Positions 19,868-29,387 of a stretch of DNA of 64,000 nt are shown piece by piece. The position numbers were made by a program, and so were the translations under genes. Position 1 is the first letter of the stretch, and each line of letters begins with the position of its first letter. The notes under the pieces are model-generated. The model made no database searches. It was not told the DNA's origin and worked only from the letters and a program-made list of their open reading frames with translations. The stretch comes from DATFVA01 sp963743325 (GTDB lineage: Bacteria; Bacteroidota; Ignavibacteria; Ignavibacteriales; Ignavibacteriaceae): assembly GCA_963743325.1 (NCBI GenBank), contig CAVUOZ010000013.1:166146-230145 (forward strand). The letters run 5' to 3'.

Positions 19868-22800
19868 TTATTCTTTATTTTCCGGTTTACCATCCTCAGC
19901 CATCTTTTCATACATCTTCCACTTTACTACAACATCGTTCTGTGCTTCTTTAATTAAATTCTCTGCCTCTTTCGGATGAGACTTTGTGAGCATTTTGTAT
20001 CTTGTTTCAAGATATGCATAATCTTTCAAAGGAATTTTTAATCCTTTTGATTCCAGCTTAAATGGATTCTTCCCTGCTTTTGCCTCATCAGGATTATACC
20101 TGAATAACGGCCAGTAACCTGAATCTACTGCAGCTTTCTGGTTCTGCATTGCTGTTCCCATATTTATACCGTGTGCAATACAATGACTGTATGCAATTAT
20201 CAGGGATGGCCCATCATAAGCTTCAGCTTCAAGAATAGCTCTCAAAGTCTGTGTATCATTAGCACCCATAGCAATTTTAGCCACATAAACATTACCATAA
20301 CTCATTGCCATCAGACCAAGATCCTTCTTTGCCAAAGGTTTTCCGGCTGCTGCAAATTTTGCAACTGCACCCCGCGGAGTAGATTTCGACATCTGGCCGC
20401 CTGTGTTTGAGTAAACTTCGGTATCCAGAACCAGTACATTTACATTCTTTCCCGAAGCAAGGACGTGATCGAGTCCACCGTAACCTATATCATAAGCCCA
20501 GCCGTCACCGCCCATTATCCAGACTGATTTTTTAACAAGATAATCCGCAAGACTTTCAAGGTGTACAAAATCTTTTCTTGCTTCCGAATCCAAACCGTTA
20601 TTTAATTTTGTTTTAAGTTTTTCTTTCAGAGTTCTAACTCTTTCACGCTGTTCATAAATCCCTGCTTCATCTTTCTGATCTGCATTAAGCAAGGCAGTAA
20701 CGAGCTCCTCACCCAGTTCTGCTGTATGTTTCTGGAGTAAAATCTTTGCCTGGTCATTATGCTTATCAATCGCAAGCCTGAACCCAAATCCGAATTCCGC
20801 ATTGTCTTCAAACAGCGAGTTTGACCATGCCGGCCCCCTTCCTTCATTATCTACAGTCCAGGGAGTTGTAGGCAGGTTCCCGCCATAAATCGATGAGCAG
20901 CCTGTTGCATTTGCAACAATTGCACGGTCGCCAAAAAGCTGGCTCACTAATTTCACATAAGGAGTTTCGCCGCAGCCTGAACAGGCACCGGAGAATTCAA
21001 ATAACGGCTGCAGAAACTGAGAATCTTTAACTTTGCTTACATTTATTTTAGTTCTGTCTAGTTCAGGCAGCGTCAGGAAGAAATCCCAGTTTGCTCTTTC
21101 TGTTTTTCTTAAAGGAAGCTGTTCTTTCATATTTATAGCTTTCAGCTTCACTTCTTTTTTATTCTTAACAGGACAAACGTCGACGCAGAGTGTACACCCG
21201 GTACAATCCTCAACAGCTACCTGGAGTGAATAATACATTCCTTCGCCGTAATCCTTGGCTCTGAATTTAACAGCTTTGAAATCAGCCGGAGCACCCTTTA
21301 TATATTTTTCCTCAAATACTTTTGAACGTATAGTTGCATGAGGACAAACAATTACACATTTGTTGCATTGTATGCATATTTCATCGTCCCATACCGGTAC
21401 TTCAAGAGCAATATTTCTCTTCTCATATTGTGCTGTGCCTGTGGGATAAGTACCATCCTTGGGAAGTTTGCTTACAGGTATTAAATCTCCGTGTCCTGCT
21501 ATCATTTCTGCAGTTACTTCTCTGACGAACGCAGGGACATTGCCCACAACAGCGGGTTGAAGCTGAATCTTACTTGTTACTTTATTGGGGACTTTAACCT
21601 CAAACATATTGGAAAGAGTTTGATCGACAGCATTAAAGTTCATTTCAACAATTTTGTCGCCTTTTGCACCGTATGTTTTCTTGATAGAATTCTTAATCAT
21701 ACCGATTGCTTCATCTTTAGGGAAGATATTTGAAATAGCAAAGAAGCAGGTTTGCATAATAGTATTTATTCTGACTCCCATTCCTGTTTCATTGGCAACT
21801 TTATATGCATCGATTGCGAATAATTTCATCTTCTTTTGTATCAGATCTTTCTGAACTTTTTCCGGAAGTGAATCCCAGACCTGATCTTTCGGAACTTTGG
21901 TATTTAACAGGAATGTAGCACCTTCTATGGCATCAGAAAGCATATCCATTTTTTCCAGGAATACCTGCTGATGGCAGGCAATGAAGTTTGCTTTATTTAT
22001 CAGGTAAGAAGATTTTATTTCTTTTGGTCCGAAACGAAGATGAGAAACTGTACCCGAGCCTGATTTTTTAGAATCGTAAACAAAATAACCCTGGGCAAAA
22101 TAATCAGTTCCTTCACCGATAATTTTAATTGAGTTTTTATTCGCACCAACAGTTCCATCAGCCCCAAGTCCATAAAACTTTCCTTTGAAAGTCTCTTTTG
22201 CTTCGACAGAAAATGCAGGATCTGATTCCAGGCTTGTGTTCGTTACATCATCAATAATTCCAACGGTAAAATGATTCTTTGGTTTTGCTTCTTTCAGCTG
22301 ATCGAAAACTGCTTTAACCATTGCAGGAGTAAATTCTTTGGAGGATAACCCATAACGTCCGCCAATAATTTTCGGATATGCGAACTGAAGACTGCCTTCG
22401 TTATATGTTTCCGAGATAGCGTTTACGATATCAAGATAAAGAGGTTCGCCTGATGCACCGGGCTCTTTGGTTCTGTCAAGCACTGCAATAGATTTCGCTG
22501 TTGCCGGAAGTGCATTAACAAAATGCTTAACTGAGAACGGACGATACAATCTAACCTTCACAAGTCCGACTTTCTCTTCTCTTGACTGTAGATATCTAAC
22601 CGTCTCATCTGCTGCTTCTGCACCGGATCCCATTATCACAATAATTCTTTCAGCATCGGGAGCACCGACATAATCAAACAGGTGGTAGGCTCTCCCGGTA
22701 AGCTTTGCAAAATTATCCATTTGTTTTTGCACAATAGCCGGACATGCATCATAAAAAGGATTTACGGTTTCCCTTGCCTGGAAATATACATCAGGGTTCT

Positions 22801-23458
22801 GCGCAGTTCCTCGAAGCACCGGATTATCAGGAGATAATGCCCTTTTCCGATGAGCAATAACAAGGTCTTCATTCATCATCGCGTGCATATCTTCAATAGT
22901 GAGCTGCTCAACTTTCATAACTTCATGTGATGTTCTGAACCCATCGAAAAAATGAACAAAAGGAACTCTCGCTTCGAGGGTTGCAGCCTGTGCGATAAGA
23001 GCAAAATCCATAACTTCCTGAACTGAATTGGAAGCCAGGAGACCAAATCCTGTGGAACGGGTAGCCATTACATCGCTGTGATCCCCAAAAATAGATAATG
23101 CCTGTGCTGCTACAGATCTTGCTGAAACATGAAAAACAGCTGATGTTAATTCTCCGGCTATTTTAAACATATTGGGAATCATCAGTAATAATCCCTGACT
23201 TGCAGTAAAGGTAGTCGTTAATGCACCAGTTTGTAACGCACCATGCACACTCCCTGATGCACCGCCTTCACTCTGTAATTCACTTACTGAGGGAACTATT
23301 CCCCAGATATTCTTTTTGCCAACCGCCGACCATGCATCACACCATTCGCCCATATTTGATGAGGGTGTAATGGGATATATAGCTATAACTTCATTTGTAT
23401 GATAGGCAACGTATGCAGCCGCTTCGTTTCCATCAATTGTTACTTTTTTCCGTTCCAT
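19868..23458 (-). CDS. nifJ: Pyruvate:ferredoxin (flavodoxin) oxidoreductase
   Basis: A 1196-residue single-chain enzyme that converts pyruvate and CoA to acetyl-CoA and CO2 with reduction of ferredoxin. All domains appear in order. The N-terminal domain carries AIYPITPSSNMGEWCD. The two-cluster ferredoxin domain has CIQCNKCVIVCP near residue 698 and CTGCTLCVDVCP near 752. A third cluster region has CSGCGETPYVK near 827 and NATGCSSIYGG. The thiamine-diphosphate site is GGDGWAYDIGYGGLDH with the VYSNTGGQMSKSTPRGA loop. I prefer the ATG at 23458, which has TAAGGA 4-5 bases upstream; an ATG four codons earlier is possible. It points to fermentative or anaerobic carbon metabolism. Confidence 0.96.
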   Translation of the reverse strand: MERKKVTIDGNEAAAYVAYHTNEVIAIYPITPSSNMGEWCDAWSAVGKKNIWGIVPSVSELQSEGGASGSVHGALQTGALTTTFTASQGLLLMIPNMFKIAGELTSAVFHVSARSVAAQALSIFGDHSDVMATRSTGFGLLASNSVQEVMDFALIAQAATLEARVPFVHFFDGFRTSHEVMKVEQLTIEDMHAMMNEDLVIAHRKRALSPDNPVLRGTAQNPDVYFQARETVNPFYDACPAIVQKQMDNFAKLTGRAYHLFDYVGAPDAERIIVIMGSGAEAADETVRYLQSREEKVGLVKVRLYRPFSVKHFVNALPATAKSIAVLDRTKEPGASGEPLYLDIVNAISETYNEGSLQFAYPKIIGGRYGLSSKEFTPAMVKAVFDQLKEAKPKNHFTVGIIDDVTNTSLESDPAFSVEAKETFKGKFYGLGADGTVGANKNSIKIIGEGTDYFAQGYFVYDSKKSGSGTVSHLRFGPKEIKSSYLINKANFIACHQQVFLEKMDMLSDAIEGATFLLNTKVPKDQVWDSLPEKVQKDLIQKKMKLFAIDAYKVANETGMGVRINTIMQTCFFAISNIFPKDEAIGMIKNSIKKTYGAKGDKIVEMNFNAVDQTLSNMFEVKVPNKVTSKIQLQPAVVGNVPAFVREVTAEMIAGHGDLIPVSKLPKDGTYPTGTAQYEKRNIALEVPVWDDEICIQCNKCVIVCPHATIRSKVFEEKYIKGAPADFKAVKFRAKDYGEGMYYSLQVAVEDCTGCTLCVDVCPVKNKKEVKLKAINMKEQLPLRKTERANWDFFLTLPELDRTKINVSKVKDSQFLQPLFEFSGACSGCGETPYVKLVSQLFGDRAIVANATGCSSIYGGNLPTTPWTVDNEGRGPAWSNSLFEDNAEFGFGFRLAIDKHNDQAKILLQKHTAELGEELVTALLNADQKDEAGIYEQRERVRTLKEKLKTKLNNGLDSEARKDFVHLESLADYLVKKSVWIMGGDGWAYDIGYGGLDHVLASGKNVNVLVLDTEVYSNTGGQMSKSTPRGAVAKFAAAGKPLAKKDLGLMAMSYGNVYVAKIAMGANDTQTLRAILEAEAYDGPSLIIAYSHCIAHGINMGTAMQNQKAAVDSGYWPLFRYNPDEAKAGKNPFKLESKGLKIPLKDYAYLETRYKMLTKSHPKEAENLIKEAQNDVVVKWKMYEKMAEDGKPENKE

Positions 23459-23839
23459 TTTCCTTACCATTAATTTTTTGAGAAATTAGCATAAATATTG
23501 AATACTTACTGAGCCAACTTTTATACCAGCAATTTTGTTTGAAAATGAAAAGAAATGGCTAAAATGATTACCAGTATTGAAAATTAGCTGTTGAGTAATT
23601 CTTTTAATTTCTCACATCTGAGACAATTTTTTGCACTTATTTTCAGCGACAAAGTTCATAAAGATTCATATTAATATTCTAATGTGTGTGCAGAAATTTG
23701 ATGTGGCTGTTAATTTTTTTTACATTATTATCAGGAAAGCTTCTCTTAGAAAAGCAGCTAAAAGATTATAGCCTGTGAAACGAACAATAAATGTTTTATT
23801 CTAAATAACTTAGATTTGTATCCTAAAGAATTGAGTGAT
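23459..23839. other. Divergent intergenic region
   Basis: About 380 AT-rich bases between nifJ and the CYTH gene, read in opposite directions. They should contain both promoters. I saw no repeat, hairpin or gene in it. Confidence 0.5.
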
Positions 23840-24313
23840 ATGGCAAAACAGAATAAAGAGATCGAAAGAAAATTTTTAGTAACTTCAGATAAATGGAGAG
23901 GAAATTCCCAGGGGATCCTTTACCGCCAGGGATATCTGAGCATCGAACCTGGAAGAACGGTGAGGGTAAGACTCGAAGGTGAGGAAGGAAAACTTACAAT
24001 TAAAGGTGAAAAAGAAAGTGGTGCAGGCGATGAGTTTGAATATGATATTCCCTGTGACGAAGCCGCTTATATAATCGATCATCTTTGTTTCAAACCCTTT
24101 ATTGAAAAAATGAGATATAAAATTAATTTTATGGGCAACACATGGGAGGTTGATGAGTTCCTGGGAGAAAACCTTGGTTTAATCATAGCAGAGATCGAAC
24201 TTAGTTCAGTCGATCAAAAATTTGTTGAACCAGAATGGATAGGTGAAGACGTTACCGGGGATCATAAATATAAAAATGCCAATCTTGTTAAAAATCCTTT
24301 TAGTAAGTGGTAA
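23840..24313 (+). CDS. CYTH-domain phosphohydrolase/cyclase-like protein
   Basis: A 157-residue protein of the CYTH superfamily (class IV adenylate cyclase / thiamine or tripolyphosphatase). The defining ExExK motif is in KEIERKFLV near the N-terminus. It is followed by YRQGYLSIEPGRTVRVRLEGEEGKLTIKGE, where basic residues alternate, and by EVDEFLGENLGLIIAEIEL. These form the triphosphate-binding tunnel. Bacterial stand-alone members of this size mostly hydrolyse inorganic triphosphate. I chose the ATG at 23840 over an upstream TTG at 23816, because the conserved domain begins within ten residues. Its end is 7 bases from the terminator shared with the convergent neighbour. Confidence 0.85.
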   Translation: MAKQNKEIERKFLVTSDKWRGNSQGILYRQGYLSIEPGRTVRVRLEGEEGKLTIKGEKESGAGDEFEYDIPCDEAAYIIDHLCFKPFIEKMRYKINFMGNTWEVDEFLGENLGLIIAEIELSSVDQKFVEPEWIGEDVTGDHKYKNANLVKNPFSKW

Positions 24314-24319
24314 AAAAGA

Positions 24320-24341
24320 ACTCCGTCCATCTGAACGGAGT
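24320..24341 (-). terminator. Terminator between convergent genes
   Basis: The stem ACTCCGT/ACGGAGT closes an eight-base loop. On the minus strand it is followed by TTCTTTTTT, so it best serves the membrane-protein gene at 24374-24796. The plus-strand CYTH gene ends just before it. Confidence 0.75.
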
Positions 24342-24373
24342 CTAAGAGAATAATTCCTTTATGCTGCGGGGGA

Positions 24374-24796
24374 TTAAGCAGCAACTTTTTCTGCAGGTTT
24401 ATAGATCATTGCAACTATATAACCAAGGATTATAAATTGAATTAACCCATAAATAAACCATTCAAATGCAAGGGAGTAGGGAATCGGATACATTGCGTAC
24501 GTCTGATAAGCAGAAACCATTGCAAAAAATATTCCCATATAAAACCCGTAACGAAGTCCCTCCATTATCCCTTTATTCTCATACCCTTTAACGAAGAAAA
24601 AGACAAAAAAGAAACTCCAGATTATATCGGTAACCCAGATTATCCACATATTGGACATCATGTCAGGCCGGAAAAGCTCTTTTACACCCTCGCTTGCATA
24701 AGTAGAAGAAAGAATTACTCCATGAACAAGATAGTTGGTTATTTCGAGCACCACAAAAACCACAATGAAGGCAATAACAAATCTCTTAGAGTTCAT
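24374..24796 (-). CDS. Hypothetical four-helix membrane protein
   Basis: A 140-residue integral membrane protein with about four hydrophobic segments, near residues 5-30, 48-68, 83-105 and 110-132. Notable residues include NYLVHGVILSSTY after the first helix and many aromatic residues (YGFYMGIFFAMVSAYQTYAMYP). GGAGGT lies 6 bases before the ATG (AACGGAGGTTCAAATG on the minus strand). I do not recognise a named family. It is a single-gene unit ending in the terminator at 24320. Confidence 0.65.
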   Translation of the reverse strand: MNSKRFVIAFIVVFVVLEITNYLVHGVILSSTYASEGVKELFRPDMMSNMWIIWVTDIIWSFFFVFFFVKGYENKGIMEGLRYGFYMGIFFAMVSAYQTYAMYPIPYSLAFEWFIYGLIQFIILGYIVAMIYKPAEKVAA

Positions 24797-25238
24797 TTGA
24801 ACCTCCGTTAATTTTTAAATGACCCCCGAAAAAGGATTTACAGCATAAAAGCTAAGGATTGTAATTTGAAAAGGCAATAAAAAATTAAATGCGTCTGATC
24901 TTTTCTTCCTCCTGAATTCCGGCCGCAGTCAGCCTATGAGTAAATCCTCCTCAAACTCAGAAGTTTCCACTACTAACCAGGTTAATTTAATAATTAAGAA
25001 AAAAATTTGGTAATAAATGGCAGATGTACTATTCAGATCATTTCCCAAAACGCTTCTCACACGCTTTAAATACTTCCCTACTTTAATCCAGTTATATATT
25101 GCTTTCATTAATAAATCGATTAATATTCAAAATATGACCCGATTGAAGAACGATTTGAACAGGAATGCAGCGATCTTGTTTATCACTATTATTTTAATGA
25201 AAGTAATTTATATTTATAAATAGAAATAAAAAGGTCAT
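24797..25238. other. Intergenic region, no supported gene
   Basis: About 440 AT-rich bases between divergent membrane-protein genes. A 68-codon frame at 25017-25223 lacks a ribosome binding site and a recognisable domain, so it is not called. No repeat or strong hairpin was seen. Confidence 0.5.
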
Positions 25239-26009
25239 ATGGATTTCGAAACTGATGAAAAAATAAAGCCAAATAAAGTTGCGGAAATAACGCTGCTTTT
25301 CTGGCTTATGAAAGTTATTGCAACAACTCTTGGCGAAACACTTGGTGATTTTTCTTCAATGACATTGAATCTTGGATATCTTGCCGGAATATCAGTGACG
25401 CTGATTTTCTTCCTGGCCGTCCTTTGGCAGCAATTAACAACTAAAGAATATTTCCCTGTTTTTTACTGGCTTGTAATAATTGGAACAACAACTCTTGGAA
25501 CTGAAATCTCTGATTTTATGGACAGAAGTCTTCATCTTGGTTATGCTGCTGGCAGCCTTATACTATTTATTTTATTAATAAATACATTAATTCTATGGAA
25601 TAAAAGGTTTCACAACCTGAGTGTTTATCCTATCTTAGACAAGAAAAAAGAAATTTATTACTGGACAGCCATACTTTTTTCAAATAGTCTCGGGACAGCA
25701 TTCGGCGATTTTTTAAGCGATAATTTAGGATTGAGTTATTTTGACGGAGCCCTTGTTACTGCAGCCATTATACTTGTAGTAGTAACACTGCATTATCTAA
25801 CTAAGATAAATGAAATATTACTATTCTGGATAGCATTCGTTTTTACACGTCCTTTCGGTGCAACATTCGGCGACTTTTTAACAAAGCCAGTTTCTAAAGG
25901 TGGTTTTGATCTGGGAACACTCCAGGCTTCTCTTGTTTCAATCCTTTTAATGACATTATTGATTTTTGTTTCTCACCGAAAATTAAAATTGGCTAAAATA
26001 GATGACTGA
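25239..26009 (+). CDS. COG4705-type membrane protein with fourfold internal repeat
   Basis: A 256-residue integral membrane protein built from four homologous units of two helices. Each carries a related motif: TTLGETLGDF, TTLGTEISDF, NSLGTAFGDF and RPFGATFGDF, each followed by L-G-(Y)-xxG (LNLGYLAG, LHLGYAAG, LGLSYFDG, FDLGTLQA). This pattern matches uncharacterised membrane-anchored proteins of COG4705. The repeat of G-D-F sites inside membrane helices could form a symmetrical transport path, but that is inference. AAAGGT precedes the ATG by 4 bases. Confidence 0.75.
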   Translation: MDFETDEKIKPNKVAEITLLFWLMKVIATTLGETLGDFSSMTLNLGYLAGISVTLIFFLAVLWQQLTTKEYFPVFYWLVIIGTTTLGTEISDFMDRSLHLGYAAGSLILFILLINTLILWNKRFHNLSVYPILDKKKEIYYWTAILFSNSLGTAFGDFLSDNLGLSYFDGALVTAAIILVVVTLHYLTKINEILLFWIAFVFTRPFGATFGDFLTKPVSKGGFDLGTLQASLVSILLMTLLIFVSHRKLKLAKIDD

Positions 26010-26120
26010 ATCTTGATCCTTCAATTCTCAAAAGATCCGCTTCCTTCCCCGTTTGTCAATTTATAATTTCTAATTTGTAATCCACTCTCCCGGTCACCTC
26101 CAGCCTTCACTTAACAATAA

Positions 26121-26155
26121 ATGACTATGTATGACTATGATTGACTATTAATGAC
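26121..26155. repeat. 10-bp tandem repeat, 3.5 copies
   Basis: Units ATGACTATGT, ATGACTATGA, TTGACTATTA and the partial ATGAC follow each other in the gap between two convergent genes. There is no coding potential. It is a simple tandem repeat that could vary in copy number. Confidence 0.8.
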
Positions 26156-26189
26156 CCTTTCGACTGCACCCTCCCCGTTTGTCATATGC

Positions 26190-29100
26190 CTACTGATATT
26201 CATCCCAGCTTTTTACAGGTAGATTATCCAGATTATAATGTTCAATCGATTTAATGAACCGTTTAATAAACTGAACATTTGTAAATAACGGGATATTAAG
26301 ATCGACAGCTTTTCTCCGGATTATATAATCACTGTCAAGCTCAACTTTTTCTGCAGACTTCGGAATGTTTATAACAAGATCAATCTTCCCGTCCGAAAGG
26401 TATGTTAGAATTCCGGGTTCATTATTGTCGAAGGGTCTGTACAGGACCTCTACATCAACACCGTTTTCTTTATAAAAATCAGCAGTGCCCTTGGTTCCAT
26501 AAAATTTTAATCCCATCTTTTTCAGAGTCAGAAGGTCTTCTAGAAGTTCAGCTTTATTCTTTAGTGTTCCGGTAGAGAGCAGAGCTGCCTTACGGGGAAA
26601 CTTATGTCCTGTTGATAAAAGACTTTTCAGGAAAGCCTCATTAAAATCATCACCAAGGCAGGCAACTTCACCTGTGGATGACATCTCAACCCCGGTGACT
26701 GGATCGGATCCCTTTAACCTCGTAAATGAAAACTGCGAAGCTTTTATTCCCACGTAGTCAAGATCGAATGATGATTTATCAATCTTCGGAACTTTTTCAC
26801 CAAGCATCAGCCTTGTTGCGATTTCAATAAAATTTATTTTCAGTGTTTTTGAAACAAAAGGAAAACTTCTGGAAGCACGAAGGTTACATTCTATAACCTT
26901 CACATCATTATCTTTTGCTATAAACTGTATATTGAATGGTCCTGTTATCTGTAATGATTTTGCAATCTTCTTTGTTATATTTTTTACGCGTCTCATAGTT
27001 TCAAGATAAGTTCTCTGGGGAGGCAGAACAATTGTTGCATCACCGGAATGAACCCCGGCATTTTCAACGTGCTCTGCAATAGCGTAGCAGAACAAATTAC
27101 CATCTTCAGCTACTGCATCCACTTCAATCTCCCGTGCTTCAGTAATAAATTTGCTTATGACAACAGGATGTTCTTTACTTATATCCGCAGCTTTCTTAAG
27201 GTAAATTGCGAGTTCCTCGTCATTAAGAACTATACTCATTGCGGCACCGCTAAGAACATAACTCGGTCTGATAAGAGCCGGGTAACCGACTTTCTCTGCA
27301 AACTTTTTTGCATCTTCCAGGTCCGTCAGCTCCTTCCATTCCGGCTGATCCACATCTATATCATCAAGGATTTGTGAAAACTTATGGCGGTTTTCTGCAT
27401 TATCAATTTGTTCGGGTGAAGTGCCGAGTATTTTAACACCCGCTTTATGCAGCTTCATTGCAAGGTTGTTAGGTATCTGGCCTCCCATTGAGACGATTAT
27501 TCCCTCTGCTTTTTCTTTTTCATAAATATCCAATACCCTTTCAAACGTAAGCTGCTCAAAGTAAAGTTTATCGCAAATATCATAATCTGTACTTACTGTT
27601 TCGGGATTATAGTTAATCATTATCGTCCGCTTACCCGATTTGTTCAGAGCCATCACGGCATTTACGCAGCACCAGTCAAATTCTACTGAGGATCCGATCC
27701 TGTAAGCACCGCTTCCCAGCACAATTATCTGGTTTGGTTCCCCCGTTTCAATGTCATCTTCTTTACCGTGATAAGTTGTATACAGATAATTAGTCTGCGC
27801 CGGGTATTCTGCCGCCAGTGTATCAATCTGTTTTACGACGGGAACCACATTTAATTTTGTTCTTTGCGCTCTTACATTTATTTCTTCATCATTGACAAGA
27901 TTTGCAATCTGCAGATCGGAAAAACCGTTCATCTTGGCTTCACGCATAAGTCCTTCTGAGATACCTGAGAGTTTTTTCCCTGTTAACCTTGACTCCGTTT
28001 CGATGATATTCTGCATCTTATACAGGAACCAGCTGTTGATTTTTGTAAGTTCGTGAATCTTATCGATGCTGTACCCTTTTTTCAAAGCTACCGCAATCGC
28101 CAGTATTCTTTTGTCGGATGGATGTGAAAGTTCCCCGTCAATATCTTCGAACTCAATACTATGACCGACGAATCCGGGATAACCCAAATCCAGCATCCTG
28201 ATCGCTTTCTGCAGCACTTCTTCAAATGATCTGCCGAGAGACATTACCTCTCCCACGGATTTCATCTCCGAACCAAGCTCATTATTTACCAGCCTGAACT
28301 TCTGCAGATCCCACCTGGGGAATTTTAATGCAACATAATCAAGGGCCGGTTCAAAGCACGCGGAGGTCTGCTGTGTAATGATATTTTCAACTTCGTTTAG
28401 GGCATATCCAAGAGCAAGTTTTGTTGCAATAAAGGCAAGGGGGTAACCTGTAGCCTTGGATGCCAGTGCAGAACTCCGGCTTAGTCTTGCATTCACTTCA
28501 ATTATTCTATAATCATCTGAATTGGGATCAAGAGCATATTGAATATTGCACTCTCCGATCACACCAAGATGCCGGATAAGTTTAATACCTATTGACCGCA
28601 GCTTAAAATTTTCCCGTGCAGACAGCGTTTGTACCGGAGCGATAACAACACTATCCCCCGTATGGATTCCCATCGGATCGATGTTCTCCATAGAGCAGAC
28701 TGTAATACAGTTGTTAAACCGGTCTCTTACAATTTCATACTCCACTTCTTTCCATCCATACAGAGATTCTTCAATTAAAATCTGACTTGTGAATGCAAAA
28801 GCTCTTTTTGCCTTTTCAATAAGCTCTTCTTTAGTATTTACAATTCCGGAACCTAAACCGCCGAGAGCATAGGCAATCCTGACCATCACGGGGAAGCCTA
28901 TTTTTTCAGCAGCTGATATTGCTTCATCCACTGACTGTGCTGTTTGACTTGTTGCAACTTTCAGATCAATTTCTTTAACCCTGTCTGCAAATAATAAACG
29001 GTCCTCAGTATCCTTTATTGCCTCTATGGGTGTTCCAAGGACTTTAATATTATGCTTTTCAAGAATTCCCTTGTCATATAACTCAACTCCTACATTAAGA

Positions 29101-29387
29101 GCGGTCTGTCCGCCAAACTGAAGTAAGATACTGTCCGGCAGTTCTTTTTCGATTATCTTTTCAACAAAACCAGTTTGAATGGGAAGGAAATATACTTTGT
29201 CAGCAAAATTTTCAGACGTTTGAATTGTTGCAATATTAGGATTGATCAGGACCGTAGAGATTCCATCTTCCTTAAGTGCTTTAATTGCCTGGCTGCCCGA
29301 GTAATCAAACTCGCCCGCCTGCCCTATCTGTAAAGCACCGGAACCGAGAATTAAAACTTTTTTAGGTTTTCCTCTTTTGTGCATCAT
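26190..29387 (-). CDS. carB: Carbamoyl phosphate synthase large subunit
   Basis: A 1065-residue enzyme close to the usual 1070. It makes carbamoyl phosphate from bicarbonate, ammonia and two ATP, for pyrimidine and arginine synthesis. Two duplicated halves are visible: VLILGSGALQIGQAGEFDYSG starts the first, and IIVLGSGAYRIGSSVEFDW starts the second near residue 555. Each has an ATP-grasp domain (FPVMVRIAYALGGLGSG; YPALIRPSYVLSGAAM). The C-terminal MGS-like regulatory domain (GLKFYGTKGTADFYKENG) follows. The start ATGATG overlaps the TGA of carA, so the two subunits are coupled. Confidence 0.97.
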   Translation of the reverse strand: MMHKRGKPKKVLILGSGALQIGQAGEFDYSGSQAIKALKEDGISTVLINPNIATIQTSENFADKVYFLPIQTGFVEKIIEKELPDSILLQFGGQTALNVGVELYDKGILEKHNIKVLGTPIEAIKDTEDRLLFADRVKEIDLKVATSQTAQSVDEAISAAEKIGFPVMVRIAYALGGLGSGIVNTKEELIEKAKRAFAFTSQILIEESLYGWKEVEYEIVRDRFNNCITVCSMENIDPMGIHTGDSVVIAPVQTLSARENFKLRSIGIKLIRHLGVIGECNIQYALDPNSDDYRIIEVNARLSRSSALASKATGYPLAFIATKLALGYALNEVENIITQQTSACFEPALDYVALKFPRWDLQKFRLVNNELGSEMKSVGEVMSLGRSFEEVLQKAIRMLDLGYPGFVGHSIEFEDIDGELSHPSDKRILAIAVALKKGYSIDKIHELTKINSWFLYKMQNIIETESRLTGKKLSGISEGLMREAKMNGFSDLQIANLVNDEEINVRAQRTKLNVVPVVKQIDTLAAEYPAQTNYLYTTYHGKEDDIETGEPNQIIVLGSGAYRIGSSVEFDWCCVNAVMALNKSGKRTIMINYNPETVSTDYDICDKLYFEQLTFERVLDIYEKEKAEGIIVSMGGQIPNNLAMKLHKAGVKILGTSPEQIDNAENRHKFSQILDDIDVDQPEWKELTDLEDAKKFAEKVGYPALIRPSYVLSGAAMSIVLNDEELAIYLKKAADISKEHPVVISKFITEAREIEVDAVAEDGNLFCYAIAEHVENAGVHSGDATIVLPPQRTYLETMRRVKNITKKIAKSLQITGPFNIQFIAKDNDVKVIECNLRASRSFPFVSKTLKINFIEIATRLMLGEKVPKIDKSSFDLDYVGIKASQFSFTRLKGSDPVTGVEMSSTGEVACLGDDFNEAFLKSLLSTGHKFPRKAALLSTGTLKNKAELLEDLLTLKKMGLKFYGTKGTADFYKENGVDVEVLYRPFDNNEPGILTYLSDGKIDLVINIPKSAEKVELDSDYIIRRKAVDLNIPLFTNVQFIKRFIKSIEHYNLDNLPVKSWDEYQ

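Noticed and set aside
25017..25223. 68-codon frame before the COG4705-type gene
   Set aside because: No Shine-Dalgarno signal or recognisable domain, and the sequence is basic and random-looking.
27048..27377. 109-codon frame opposite carB
   Set aside because: Antisense shadow of an essential conserved gene; no start signal.
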